Shown here: piece by piece, positions 13,100 to 23,509 of the stretch
Position numbering within the stretch: the first letter of the stretch is position 1
Layout of the letters: every line of letters begins with the position of its first letter
DNA from: Sabellastarte sp. h YS-2021
Lineage: Eukaryota > Annelida > Polychaeta > Sabellida > Sabellidae
Reading direction: 5' to 3'
Length of the DNA stretch: 64,000 nt
NCBI GenBank assembly: GCA_964017235.1
Contig: OZ024936.1
Span: 33,316,040-33,380,039 of the forward strand
Program-made: the position numbers and the translations under genes
The notes under the pieces: generated by a model
Told to the model about the DNA's origin: nothing
The model's input: only the letters and a program-made list of their open reading frames with translations
The model's database searches: none

Positions 13100-14140
13100 G
13101 ACTCTGCAGATTGCCTGGTGCAACTCACTAATCAACAGGGACAAATACAATTACCTTGGACCAATCTGCAGTGTTTAACACTATTAATCATAGTACGCTC
13201 ATGATTATCCGAATTCCTGGTTTGGTGTGGGTGGTGTGGTTCTAGACTGCTTCAAGTCTTACCCCTCTGACCGATATAAGAGCATAAAGATCGGTTCTGT
13301 TTTATCTTATAATAAAAATCTGTTCCACAGGGTTCTGTCCCGGGACCAATCCTATTTTTATTATATACTACTCCCCCCAGCAAAGCTCTTTTAAATCATC
13401 CTGACATAGGTTTCCACTTTTCACATGAAGTTATATGTTCTTCTTACACACTAGAATGTTGCTTAAACCGTTGATAGCTGTAAAACAGCTTAGATTATGT
13501 CAAACAGTGGCTCCTTTCAAGCAAGCTTATATTTAATCCTGATAAGACAGACTTTATTATGTTTGGCTCAATGACTACATCTGACAAAAACTCATGGCAT
13601 TTTTCCCATTTAATATACATGTACTTGGTAATCTCATCTCACCTGCCAAAGTAGTTAAGAACCTGGGTGTTTGGTTTGACTTGAATTTTTCCTTCTCTTG
13701 CCATGTCAGTAATACATGTAAGGCTTGTTTTGTTCATATCAGGGATCTCAAGCAACTCAAAGGGTATCTCACATACGATGCTGCTCTTTTGGCTGCAAAT
13801 GTTTTGGTTGGAAATTGTCTTCACTACTGTAATTCCTTGTTTAAAAGTCTCTCTGCTTTTGCTCTTTACAGGGTCCAGTACATCCAAAACGTTCTTGGTG
13901 GAATTGTTGCCAATACCACCACGTACTCACATATCACTCCTTTCTGTTTGAAAGGCCCTTCTTTGGTGACCTAGCAAGCATTGTGGTTGAGTTCCCACAC
14001 TTTGCATCAATATATAAGTCTAAAAAAGCATCTCGGCCTCAGCTTTGCATATAATGCCCCCAAGGATTCGGAATGATCTGCCTGATGATGTATGCTAAGC
14101 CAAAGCTCTTTCATCATTGAGGATCAAATTGAAAACCTAA
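13100..14140 (+). pseudogene. LINE reverse transcriptase, C-terminal half, degenerate
   Basis: Translation in shifting frames gives SAVFNTINHSTLMII-like RT motif 1 near 13,165, a GSVPGPILFLLYT motif near 13,330, and then an open stretch at 13,594-13,974. The latter contains VKNLGVWFDLNFSFSCHVS and LVGNCLHYCNSLF, both typical of the RT thumb of CR1/jockey-like LINEs. Frameshifts and stops separate the pieces and the YADD box is not intact. The insert splits the 65-bp repeat array of block 1 and has no counterpart in block 2, so it arrived after the duplication or was lost there. Confidence 0.75.
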
Positions 14141-14285
14141 CTCCTTTCAAAGGCATACCCACCCTAGGTTCCTGGTTTTGTCTTGGTCTTTCTCTGTGGT
14201 GCTGACCGCTGGAATGTCTCTGGCTTAACGATTATGGCTCTTCACTTTCTCGTATTATGAATCTGTCAATAATAGAGATTAAGAA

Positions 14286-14560
14286 ATATAAAAGTACCAA
14301 TAGAATTAGAATGATATAGTAATCCAATGATTTTACTGTTTGTTTCTATCTTGTATACAGCATGTTACCACACAATGATGCAGTCTTCCAATGCTTTATT
14401 ACTGCTATCTTCTATCTTGCAGATAACATGTTACCCCACAATGATGCTGTGATCCAATACTTTCTTATTGCTTTCTTCTATCTTGTACATGGCATTTTAC
14501 CACACAATGATTCACTGATCCTATGTTTCTGACTGTTTTGTCTTCCAGGCAGCATGTTGT
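14286..14560 (+). repeat. Tandem repeat of about 65 bp, second part
   Basis: Units start near 14,345, 14,411, 14,477 and 14,541. Each has a pyrimidine-rich TTCTATCTTG ending in an AG like a splice acceptor, then CATGTTACCACACAATGA. The last unit (TCTTCCAGGCAGCATGTT) leads straight into the PDHA-like pseudogene. Confidence 0.65.
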
Positions 14561-15498
14561 TACATTGGCTCACGCCACAATGACACAATTCCTACAGCAA
14601 CTTTCCAAATTCCGGAAGAGTATACATACAAGCTTCACAAGTTGGAAGAAGGTCCCTCCACTTCTGTGTCTATAACCAGAGATGAAGGTTTGGCTTTCTA
14701 CAAAGAAATGGAGACAATTCGTAAGATTGAAAGGACTGCCAAACCCATGTAGATGAAGGCAAAGATACGAGGGTTTTGCCACCTGTGTACAGGACAAGAA
14801 GCAGTAAGTGTAGGTATGACAGCTGCAATGTCTCCTGATGATCAAGTCATCACATCATACAGAGCTCATGGCTGGACATTATCGATGGGTGTTTCTCCTT
14901 ATGAAATATTTGCAGAATTGACAGGGAGAGCATCTGGATGTTCGAAGGGGAAATGCAGTTCCATGCATATGTATGGGAAAAATTTCTATTGAGGAAATGG
15001 GATAGTTGGAGCACAGGAACATCTGTAGAGAGGGCTGCAGCCAGTCCTGAATTGTACACCAGAGGAGATTACATACCTTGACTCCAGGCAGATGGGATAA
15101 ATGTTCTGGCAGTAAAAGAAGCCACAAAATTTGCCTTGGAGTACATAAGGTCTGGACGAGGCCCCCTAGTGATGGAGCTAGCAACATTTAGATATGATGG
15201 ACACAGCCCAGCAGATCCACAAAAATATATTGATCCTGAGTGCAAAAAGGAGATAATAAAGAAAAGGGATCCTATAAGTACTTTCAAGAAAAAACTGATT
15301 GATTCTCTTTTGGCTACTGAAGAAGAGCTCAAAGAAATTGAGTCTTCTGTCAAAGCTGAAGTGCAGAAAGCAGCTGACAAGGCCCTATCAGATCCACAGC
15401 CACTTCTATCAGAGCTTTACACCCACATTTACAAAGATCCTGTCCTGGATTGTGAGATCAGAGGATGTGACCCATTTACATGGATCAAGGCCAATTAA
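14541..15498 (+). pseudogene. Pyruvate dehydrogenase E1 alpha pseudogene, copy 1
   Basis: The intronless sequence matches mitochondrial pyruvate dehydrogenase E1 alpha, the thiamine-diphosphate enzyme that decarboxylates pyruvate. Visible blocks are [79 protein letters not shown], then SVERAAASPELYTRGDYI, SGRGPLVMELATFRYDGHS and a 120-residue open C-terminal part (15,136-15,498). It is broken by TAG at 14,750-14,752, TGA at 14,990-14,992, and a frame-shifting deletion after GIVGAQ that removes about 58 residues, including the cofactor-binding GDGAANQGQ region. No targeting peptide or first exon is seen. Lack of introns suggests a retrocopy. Copy 2 lies at 52,770-53,833. Confidence 0.9.
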
Positions 15499-15639
15499 AT
15501 TGCTGCAGTATACAAACCTATGAAACAAGCACGCTAAATATCAAGACAGGTGTGTTTTTTTTATTTCATCAAAGACAAATACACAATCATTTTTAATATA
15601 TTAAAGCCACTTTTAAACAGCAAAGCCAAATCTTTACAT

Positions 15640-15860
15640 ACATCGATTAAAGATTCTTTGATATGTCATTGTCATATATACATAAATGTCAAGGTTATGT
15701 CTTTGTAAATATCAGAGTTTGTTTATCTGTAAAAACAAATTGAATCTACATGGACATATTTTGTACATACTAATATGATCGGATTGGAAAGATTCAATAT
15801 CTTCAAAGTCTTAAATTTCACATAATAAGAACTACCATGGAGATACAAATGAAGTAATTA
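15640..15860. other. Right edge of block 1
   Basis: The sequence after the PDHA pseudogene still matches the DNA after copy 2 (about 53,920-54,060), for example AAGCCACT and TCATTGTCATAT in the same order. The match fades before the DIRS element begins. Confidence 0.5.
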
Positions 15861-16160
15861 TACAATCGTGACATATCACCTAAATCTTGTAAACTACGTC
15901 CCGGCATCTAGGTGCCGGGTAGTTCAGCCCTTAGGGGTCCCAAAAATTTCGGTTTCTACAGGTATTAGCACATAGCTTGCCCTAGTTTCTGATTGATCAG
16001 TGACTGGTCACCTTGGGGCTTGACCAGACATTCGGCCATTTGAAACTTGGAGGTGACAGGGGTGACATTGCAAATCATCAGAAACTACTTACATTCAGTT
16101 TTACAAGTTATTGTAGGGTTTTTAGTTTTTAGTTCAATTGTTTTAAATTCTTCTGACGAC

Positions 16161-17323
16161 ATGGCAGCATCCTTTCGTCAGTACAACTTACGATCGGCTG
16201 GTCAGGGCACTGTAGAGGTACCTGTGGAGCTTCACATGTCAGAGGACAACACCTTCATGAAGGAACTTCTGGTTTCACAGCAAGAACCAACAACCGGGCA
16301 AGTGTCGGACAATGATTCTTCTATACATGAATCAGATTGTGAAGCGTTAATTGCTAGTTCTGATGATGATAATGATTCTCGGCAACAAGTTGTAAATCGA
16401 CATAAATCTGTCAAAAAATCGGATCCGATAGCTTTGGATTCTCAAAGTACCTCCCAAGAAGCCATTAATATCCAAATCCTTGCACAACTACAATCTTTTG
16501 GCAAACGGTTACATGATATGGAAAAAAGATCTTCTAAAAAGAGTACTGACACTACAAAAATCAAGAACAAAAGTTACAAATCAAAGTCCGAGCTCAACCA
16601 GCGGTCACACCCTCCCCTGTTCACCATGATGCTAATGTACATGACTTACATTCTTTGAGGCAAGATGCTAACTTACAAATGCAAGTCGAAAGACGTCTTC
16701 AGGAATTGGCTTCCCTCAACAATCAGGTACCAAAGTTAAATCTTTGAGGGGGGGGGGGCCCAGTTGAAGTATTAGTACCAAATCGTGTAAAATGGCCACA
16801 TGAGTACGTTCTTTCTGGTAATTCAAAAGAAAGAATATCCTATGATCAATTGTCAATTACACAATGGATGGCTGGCTTTGGTCGCATCATGAAAGAGGAA
16901 CCAAATTCTGAAATTAAAGATTCTATGCTAGATTATTTGGTCTCATTGCTTGATGATGCGAATGACTTCTCTTGGGATGCGGCCAAGGCCAGCCATGCCG
17001 TTCTACTATGTAGAATGGACCAGGGGGAGATAAAAGACTACACTGAGTTACATAAGATTGATAGAATTAGAAGGGCACATGCTCAAAGACACAGTTATTC
17101 ATCTCAAAACCATCAAAATGTGAACAAAATAGGTCAGAAAAATGTCAAGTCCATGCCCTGCATTTTCTACAACAAGGGCACATGCAACCAGCCCAAAACC
17201 CATGAAACAAAAGGGATTTTATACAGACACATATGTTCTGTTTGTTTCACCAATGGCAAGGCTTTCAATCACAGTGAAGTAGAATGCAAAAACAAATTGA
17301 GAAAATTGTCAAAAAACGAATAA
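16161..17323 (+). pseudogene. DIRS Gag-like protein, frameshifted
   Basis: The likely start is the ATG at 16,161 (MAASFRQYNLRSAGQ); an in-frame upstream ATG at 16,047 adds 38 residues of unlikely content. The frame is lost near 16,590, continues in another frame (VHDLHSLRQDANLQ, LQELASLNNQVPKLN), and is lost again at a G-run (about 16,748-16,758). From 16,850 it is open to 17,323: ITQWMAGFGRIMKEEPNS, DFSWDAAKASHAVLLCRMDQ, then a Cys/His region (CIFYNKGTCNQ, HICSVCF, FNHSEVEC). This is the usual DIRS Gag layout: acidic N-terminus, alpha-helical core, zinc-binding end. It overlaps the next frame by 40 bases. The G-run may be a real mutation or an assembly error. Confidence 0.75.
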
Positions 17324-20046
17324 CTTTGGGTGCTCAACCTCAGAGTACCCACAGTTATTCTCACAGATTTGTCTTTTCTTCTAACAATCCAACTGCTAAG
17401 TCAGAAAGTCAAATCCACAAAAATATAGCCTTCCATTGGTACAGAAAATGGGCTAGCTTCAAAAACACATCACCTGACATGACATATGCTCAGGCTGTGT
17501 TAAAAAATAAGGCAAATAATTGTCATATTGCTAGGGATCAGAAGGTCTTGCTTGCATCTGCCCTCAGTAATCACAACAATGCTCGGTTCCACAGTAAACA
17601 CCCCGTGCATGTGAACATTGCTAGTGATAAATTTGTGTACCGTGCTAGGAAAACAAAAGCCTTGCATAAACAACAGAATGTAGCCGTTCCTTTGTCGAAT
17701 AGATTTACAGTATTGGCTAGTACATCCGATGACAATACTGCTTGTAGTGATCAAAGTATCTCTCCCCATTCAAGCGGGCACAACATTGATTTAAACGACG
17801 GGGATGCAGGCAAGCGTTCTTTTCAGCACTCAAACGAGTGCGAACATCCCTCCAGTCTTGGTACACCTCAGCCCGGGTTGGCTGTACAAGCAAATTCACT
17901 TTCTCATGCGAATAAAAACGAAACTGGGGTTTTTATTGGGGATAAGGCACATACCAAGACAGAATCCGACAACTGTATTGTAACAAATTTGTCGGATTCA
18001 CATGTAACTCCTCGTGGAACGTCACAAGTGGTTACCAACTCTTCGCAGCTACCACAAGACCTTGGCATTATCCAACAGCCTCAGCTGGCTGAAACAAACC
18101 AACTTTTCTGTGGGAATAAAAACAAAACTGGGCATTTTGATGGGGATGTCATAAATGCCAATGTCTTACAAGATTTCAATGTCATGTGTGAGAATAATGG
18201 TGATGTCATTGACATTATGGACACTGCAAATTTAGATCAGGAATCAAACCGAAACTGTAGCCTTAATATCATTGCTGACCCAAGTCACGTCCAGAATCTA
18301 TCATGTGATACTGTTGATACGACACAAATACGGATACATTTTGGCTTCAAAGCCAAGGGTCCACTGAAACTGTATGATGGCAATCCAGGATTCTGTAATC
18401 GCATCCCGGATATAATAACTGCACATCTACTAATTAGGAATAGTGGTCTCCCTAATTACCTTGGCTGTAGAATACCTGTTATGTCTAATCTTAAGTGTCA
18501 TATTTGGTCTCAATATCTTACAAAATACTGGGATAGACAGTTAACTGACCTACTCAAATTTGGATTTCCTCTGGATTTTGACCGTACTTGTTCTCTACAC
18601 TCTACAGAAGAAAATCACAAGTCTGCCCTATTAAATGCTTCCCATGTAGGTAAATATATTGCTGAGAAATTACACCATCAAACCATTCTTGGCCCTTTTG
18701 ATAAGAAGCCAATAAATTTACATACCTCGCCGCTCATGGTTAGGGATAAGCAGGATAGTGATAGCAAGAGGACCATCATGGATCTCAGTTGGCCTGAGGG
18801 CCATTCAGTAAATTTTGGTGTTGCCAAAGATGTTTATTTGGGTACCGAATTCATATTGAAATATCCTTCTATAGATAGTATTACTTCTTCACTCAAAAAA
18901 CTAGGTCCTGCTGCAATGATATACAAAATAGATATCAGCAGAGCCTTTCGTCAGATTAAAGTAGATCCTGGGGACATTGATCTCCTAGGTTTTAAAGTTG
19001 ATAATCACTATTTCCTGGATCTTTTGGTCGCTTTTGGATATAGAAATGGGAGCCAGATCTTCCAGAGATGTACAGATGCAATTAGATACATAATGTCCCA
19101 ACATGGTTTCCATAATCTTCACAATTATATTGATGATCTCATATATACTGGTCTCCCATCAGAAATTCATGCTTCATATGACTTCCTAAAACATCTCTTA
19201 TCCCAGCTAGGCTTAGATATTTCTATGAAGAAGTTAGTTGCCCCTAGTACATCAGTAACATGCTTGGGTATACAAATTGACACTGTCAAAAGAACTCTTT
19301 CACTTCCGGAAGGTAAATTGCAAGAAATTGTCGACTTGTGCAGAAGTTGGGCTTCCAAAACCTATTGCAGTAAAAAAGACCTTCAATCCTTACTAGATAG
19401 TTTACTATATGTAACTAAATGCGTGGCCCCTGCCAGGTCATTTCTCAACCGAATGTTACTTTTGCTACGCCAGAATGCTCATGTATCAAAAATCTTACTC
19501 ACACAAGATTTCTTCCAAGACCTTGCATGGTTCAACAATTTCCTCCAACTTTATAACGGTGTAACTTTCTATGATCAACTCCCTTCTAACATTGAAGTCC
19601 ATCTAGATGCATGCTTAACAGGACTAGGTGGCCATTTTGGAAATATGATATCCACTTTACCCATACCTCTAGGGTTTCATCAATATGATATCACACACCT
19701 AGAAATGGTCAACATAATAATTGCTGCAAAGATATGGGCTTCACACTGGTCCAACCGAATAATAAGAATATATTCTGACAATATGGCTGTAATACAGGTC
19801 CTCACTACAGGCAAAGCTAGAGATCAAATGTTAGCAACATGTGCCCGCAACTTATGGCTAATCGCAGCTCTCAACAACATTCAATTTCAATTCTCCCATA
19901 TTCCTGGTAAGCACAACAATCTTGCTGATTTATTATCCAGATGGCATATGGCTCATAACAAAATTGAAAAATTAAACTCACTCATCACCAACTATGCATG
20001 GATTCCCACCCACCTTACCCTAACATCCCTTAATACTTCAATATAG
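17284..20046 (+). CDS. DIRS reverse transcriptase/RNase H polyprotein
   Basis: A continuous 920-residue frame. The first 350 residues are hydrophilic with no recognised fold. Reverse transcriptase motifs follow: PLMVRDKQDSDSKRTIMDLS, IYKIDISRAFRQIKVDPGD (first Asp), GSQIFQRCTDAIRYIM, HNYIDDLIYTG (catalytic Asp pair) and TCLGIQID. RNase H residues follow: VHLDACLTGLGG, HLEMVNIIIAAKIW, IYSDNMAVIQVL and SHIPGKHNNLADLLSRW. The intact frame and conserved catalytic residues suggest recent activity, although both neighbours are damaged. The in-frame ATG at 17,284 lies inside the Gag end; translation could also start downstream or by frameshifting. A methyltransferase domain, present in some DIRS elements, was not seen. 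Confidence 0.85.
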   Translation: MQKQIEKIVKKRITLGAQPQSTHSYSHRFVFSSNNPTAKSESQIHKNIAFHWYRKWASFKNTSPDMTYAQAVLKNKANNCHIARDQKVLLASALSNHNNARFHSKHPVHVNIASDKFVYRARKTKALHKQQNVAVPLSNRFTVLASTSDDNTACSDQSISPHSSGHNIDLNDGDAGKRSFQHSNECEHPSSLGTPQPGLAVQANSLSHANKNETGVFIGDKAHTKTESDNCIVTNLSDSHVTPRGTSQVVTNSSQLPQDLGIIQQPQLAETNQLFCGNKNKTGHFDGDVINANVLQDFNVMCENNGDVIDIMDTANLDQESNRNCSLNIIADPSHVQNLSCDTVDTTQIRIHFGFKAKGPLKLYDGNPGFCNRIPDIITAHLLIRNSGLPNYLGCRIPVMSNLKCHIWSQYLTKYWDRQLTDLLKFGFPLDFDRTCSLHSTEENHKSALLNASHVGKYIAEKLHHQTILGPFDKKPINLHTSPLMVRDKQDSDSKRTIMDLSWPEGHSVNFGVAKDVYLGTEFILKYPSIDSITSSLKKLGPAAMIYKIDISRAFRQIKVDPGDIDLLGFKVDNHYFLDLLVAFGYRNGSQIFQRCTDAIRYIMSQHGFHNLHNYIDDLIYTGLPSEIHASYDFLKHLLSQLGLDISMKKLVAPSTSVTCLGIQIDTVKRTLSLPEGKLQEIVDLCRSWASKTYCSKKDLQSLLDSLLYVTKCVAPARSFLNRMLLLLRQNAHVSKILLTQDFFQDLAWFNNFLQLYNGVTFYDQLPSNIEVHLDACLTGLGGHFGNMISTLPIPLGFHQYDITHLEMVNIIIAAKIWASHWSNRIIRIYSDNMAVIQVLTTGKARDQMLATCARNLWLIAALNNIQFQFSHIPGKHNNLADLLSRWHMAHNKIEKLNSLITNYAWIPTHLTLTSLNTSI

Positions 20047-20059
20047 CACTTCTTACTGT

Positions 20060-20818
20060 ATTTTCAGATCTCAAGGGTTCTGCAGCCCAGTTGGCCACCT
20101 TGGCGTCTTCTCGCCTGCTGCAGGGCTTTAGGCCTTCCACAATTAAGCAGTACCAAAGGATGTGGCAGGACTTCCTTCTTTCTCCCAGGTAGATATTCAT
20201 TTTCTGTTGTCTTTCATGGAGTTTCTATGTCAGAATGGTCATTCTAGGGCTAACATAGAAAATTACATGGCTGCTATCAGAACCCTCCATATTCTATATG
20301 GTCTGTCAACACACCCATTCAGAGACCAAAGGATTCAGTTATACCTAAAAGCACTCAAAATTAGTGCCCCCCTTGATACCACCATTCGTCCTATTCTAGA
20401 TATTCAAAAATTACAATTATTGCTCATGTATTGTGACACAGTTCTACATTCCACAATCTTCAAAGCATTGTATGTAACATGTTTCTTCTCCTTCCTTAGA
20501 CTTTCCAATATCCTTCCACAATCGGTAGCCACATTTGATAACACTAGACACCTTGCAAAGGGCAGCAATTCACTGTCCACATCACTGCTTCATCTTGACT
20601 TCTATACACCTTTGCCTTTGCATCTTGGATTTCCTGGCTGTAAGACTTGCATCGGATGTATTTTAAACATGGGTGTCTCTCTCTATACTTCAATTATCTG
20701 GAAAATCTCCCAAAAATTTCAAAAAATTCTATTTATTAGCATCTCGGCACTAAATGCTGGTTTACAGTTGTGTATCACGACATTCCTCCACTTACCTCCT
20801 TATCCACTAGTACTGTAA
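20060..20818 (+). pseudogene. DIRS tyrosine recombinase, truncated
   Basis: Two frames together give the N-terminal SAM-like domain (LLQGFRPSTIKQYQRMWQDF, then a frameshift near 20,190, then HSRANIENYMAAIRTLH) and the start of the catalytic domain (LDIQKLQLLLMYC, FKALYVTCFFSFLRLSN), whose Arg fits the first catalytic Arg of the family. After RHLAKGSN the frame no longer resembles a recombinase: the HxxR box and the Tyr nucleophile cannot be seen. The enzyme that would integrate the circular DNA is therefore lost, and the element should be immobile without help. Confidence 0.75.
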
Positions 20819-20820
20819 CT

Positions 20821-21290
20821 TCATATCAGAAGTCAATAATTCTGGTGTCGCTTTGGGCTTGAACCACCTCTCCTCTACCTACAACATTACAGGCCTATGC
20901 CTTCAATTGTCAGTTTGACCTTTAACCCTTGAGCAAGGTCGGCCTAAATTGCTTGACCTCAGTCTCGTCATTCTGACTCAACCTTTTGACCTTTGGTCTG
21001 AGCTGGTTCAAACCCCTTGCATTTAGTAAATAGATGTGGCCAGTTTAACAAATGTTATAGACATGTATCTGAAAGAATAAAATGTGCATTTAAAAAATAA
21101 AATTAGAAGAATATATTTTAAACCCAATCTGGTGTCTTACTGTCTTGGGGCTCTGGGGGGCTGTAATTATAATTGAAGTAAACTTTCTTGTCAGACACAA
21201 TACTTTGTACACCATCATGTGTACATAACTTTTTATCTTTATTTAATTTATTTTTTGAGTGCACGATGCAACAGAGTAAGGTAAGAATGA
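20821..21290. other. Region between DIRS and Harbinger-derived element
   Basis: No gene is seen. The first 200 bases contain several TTGACCT words and may still be DIRS tail sequence. The remainder is AT-rich. Confidence 0.4.
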
Positions 21291-21850
21291 ACTTTATGTG
21301 GGTGTTCCACCACACGACTAAGGCTCCCGATTAAGGGTTTTTGAGGGTCGGTTTCAAAAATTTGCTTAGTCCCAGGCATCCTGTAAGGGTTGGTTGTGGT
21401 CGGTTGGGGCCGTGTGAAAAATCAAACATGTTTGATATTTCTCCCGACCCAAAGCCGACTATTTTTCCCGCCATAAACAAAATGTCCAGTCCCAGGCGTC
21501 CTCAGGCCTCCTCAGACCAAATTTACACAGTCCTATGTTGTCCCAGGCCGCCTGCGACCCTTAGTCCCCGACCCTTGGTCCCAGACCCTTAGTGCCTTAG
21601 TCCCAGGCCTCCTTCGACCCTTAGTCCCATTGCAAAACAAGAATCGGCCACCTCGATCTGGGGACGCCTTGTGGGGTTGGGATTTAATCGTGGGTTAGTC
21701 GGGGCTTAGTCCCAGAAGGTCTGAGGCATCCTGGGACCCAGTCAGTTTGTCTACGACAGGATCGTGGTTCAAACCGACCAGAAAAATGACTTAGTCGGTT
21801 CTTAGTCCCAGACCAGTTAGGGACTGTCTGGGACCGCCTTTTAATAGAAG
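21290..21850 (-). mobile_element. Non-autonomous Harbinger derivative
   Basis: This 550-bp segment is built of words such as CTTAGTCCCAG, AGGCCTCCTC and AAACATGTTTGAT. Read in reverse, its left part matches 45,960-46,375 and its right part resembles 41,050-41,190 and 45,110-45,300 of the Harbinger element (for example ATTGCAAAACAAGAATCGGC). Its end GGGTGTTCCACCA equals the inverted end near 46,360. No protein is encoded, as expected of a MITE mobilised by a relative. Confidence 0.65.
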
Positions 21851-21859
21851 TAAGCTCAT

Positions 21860-22300
21860 TATAAGACCATATACAGGAGTAAAATCTAAAGATTTACCAT
21901 TTAGGTTAAAATATCTTGCTGCAGAGATTGGTGCACTTTTGTAGTATGTGAGTTGTGTCAAAAACATTCTGTGTTGTATTATAATGTATTTTTGTTTTGG
22001 TTTATAAAAAATACCTACACTGAAGTCTTTTGTTATATGATAAAACATATATATGGGATTACTAAAACTGTATCCTACCTTGTACATTTGATTTGGTATA
22101 TGGAAAAAAAAACTTGTACTAAATACTGTTTATATAAAAAAAAACATGTATAGGTGATTACTAAAACTGTGCTGTTAAAACTGTATAACTGATGTAATAC
22201 TGAGTGCACTATTGATTGTGACCTCTACATAGAAATAAAGTTTAAAAAAAAAATTAAAAAAAATAAATAAAAAAAAAAATAAAAAAAAAATATCTTGCTG
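21860..22300 (+). repeat. Possible retroposed 3' end with A-rich tail
   Basis: AT-rich DNA ends in GAAATAAAGTTT followed by a long A-rich tract (22,243-22,290). An AATAAA-type signal followed by an A-tract suggests a reverse-transcribed RNA 3' end, but no parent coding sequence is recognisable. Between 22,300 and 22,690 nothing further is seen. Confidence 0.35.
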
Positions 22301-22692
22301 TAATTTTAATTTCCACCTCAACATGCTCAAAAAATTATCAAAATTTTAAAGTTAACAATGCTTCTTACAGTAGCATATGAAATTATAGCCAATTTATGTA
22401 ACAAAATGTATTATATAATAATAATTCTTTTGTAAATTAAACATGCAAAGTAAAATTTCTAAAACAGAAAATAAAGAAACTTTCAAAGTATTTTGATCGA
22501 CATAATTTTTAAAGTTCCCGCCAATTTATTAACAGAAATCAATTTCCATCCATCAAGCTAGTAGGGCAATGACAGGACATCAGATGCTTTCTGTTGCTCG
22601 ACACAAAGTTAAGAAGCAAGGTTTCTAAATTAGCTATAGTTTTGTTTTACTTAAGGACAAAACAATAACTACCTGTATTATGTTATTCCTGA

Positions 22693-22785
22693 CGGGAGCT
22701 GGACGAATCGGCCCTTTGCCAAATCGGCCCTCGGCAAATCGGCCCCCTAAAAAAGTCGGCCCTCGGCAAATCGGCCTCGACAAAG
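22693..22785 (+). mobile_element. Solo end of CGGCCC-word inverted-repeat element
   Basis: The end starts GGGAGCTGGACGAATCGGCC and repeats AAATCGGCC words spaced about 15-18 bases. It matches the left end of the complete copy at 27,687-28,933, including the first 12 bases, which helps set the element border. No matching right end is found nearby. Confidence 0.65.
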
Positions 22786-22869
22786 TTTTACCAATCCAGT
22801 TTATACAAATACTTGGATATTTTCTAGAATAGTGTTACCCTGTATATATAATGTATATTTCAATATATT

Positions 22870-23120
22870 TTTCAACAAGTCCTTCTCATATGATGCTCCA
22901 AAACTCTGGAATGATTTGTCACTGGAAATTCAAACTGCTCCTACACTATCATGTTTTAAAAGGTGACTTAAAACTTATCTGTTTCAGAAGTCTTTTTCTC
23001 CTTCAGTTTTCTCACTACCGAACACTGATGATCACTGGTGACGACCCTATTATGGTTTAGGACTTTCTGATTTATGTATTTTGATTTGGATGGCGTGCCT
23101 TAGAATCCACTAGTTCAGAG
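22870..23120 (+). pseudogene. LINE ORF2 C-terminus and 3' tail
   Basis: Translation gives FSYDAPKLWNDLSLEIQTAP and LKTYLFQKSF, the characteristic last block of CR1-like LINE ORF2 proteins (xxAAPxLWNxLP ... LKTHLF). It is followed by a tail with TTTGATTTGGATGGCGTGCC and AGAATC words. A similar tail occurs at 39,820-39,990. Stops interrupt it. Confidence 0.65.
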
Positions 23121-23509
23121 ATTACGCACATGGATACCTGATACCTGATGTATGCAACAATTTTTCCTTTATTTAAGCCAGAGAAGACAGAAAAGATTAC
23201 TATTCAGCATTGTTTTAGGGATATTGAGAAAATCCAGACTTATATTAATACTGTCAGTATTACCAACTTGGTCAATTGATTCAGAACATTTGAGAAGTAA
23301 GCCCTGTGAGCTTTATAATATCGTCTGGTTAAGCAGCTACGCAGTCCCATATCAATAGCAATAAACTTGATAATCCTCATCAATCTCCTTAGAAACTGGG
23401 TCATTAAAGTGCTTCACTGTCGAAAAATGAGGTCCATATCTCTTTCTGATACAAGTAGAACCCACTGCTCTAGAGTTGCTTCACTTGTCAGCAGATTTTG
23501 AAACTATCT

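Larger units (their letters stand above)
15866..20820 (+). mobile_element. DIRS-type tyrosine-recombinase retrotransposon
   Basis: The element shows the DIRS order of genes: a Gag-like protein with a Cys/His region, a reverse transcriptase with RNase H, then a tyrosine recombinase instead of a DDE integrase. The ends look inverted: the reverse complement of 15,866-15,918 resembles 20,742-20,785, sharing CGGCAC, ATGC, GTTTACA and TCACGA. A perfect hairpin (CCGGCA, loop of 6, TGCCGG) stands at 15,901-15,918. Inverted termini rather than direct LTRs agree with this order. Outer borders are approximate. Confidence 0.8.

Noticed and set aside
13639..13887. Minus-strand frame of 82 codons
   Set aside because: Shadow of the LINE thumb region encoded on the plus strand.
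14541..15498. Functional pyruvate dehydrogenase E1 alpha gene
   Set aside because: In-frame stops, a frame-shifting deletion of the cofactor region and no first exon; the 120-codon open end is only an undamaged remnant.
16047..16160. Upstream ATG for DIRS Gag
   Set aside because: The added 38 residues are hydrophobic and unlike Gag; the ATG at 16,161 starts the recognised MAASFRQYNLRS end.
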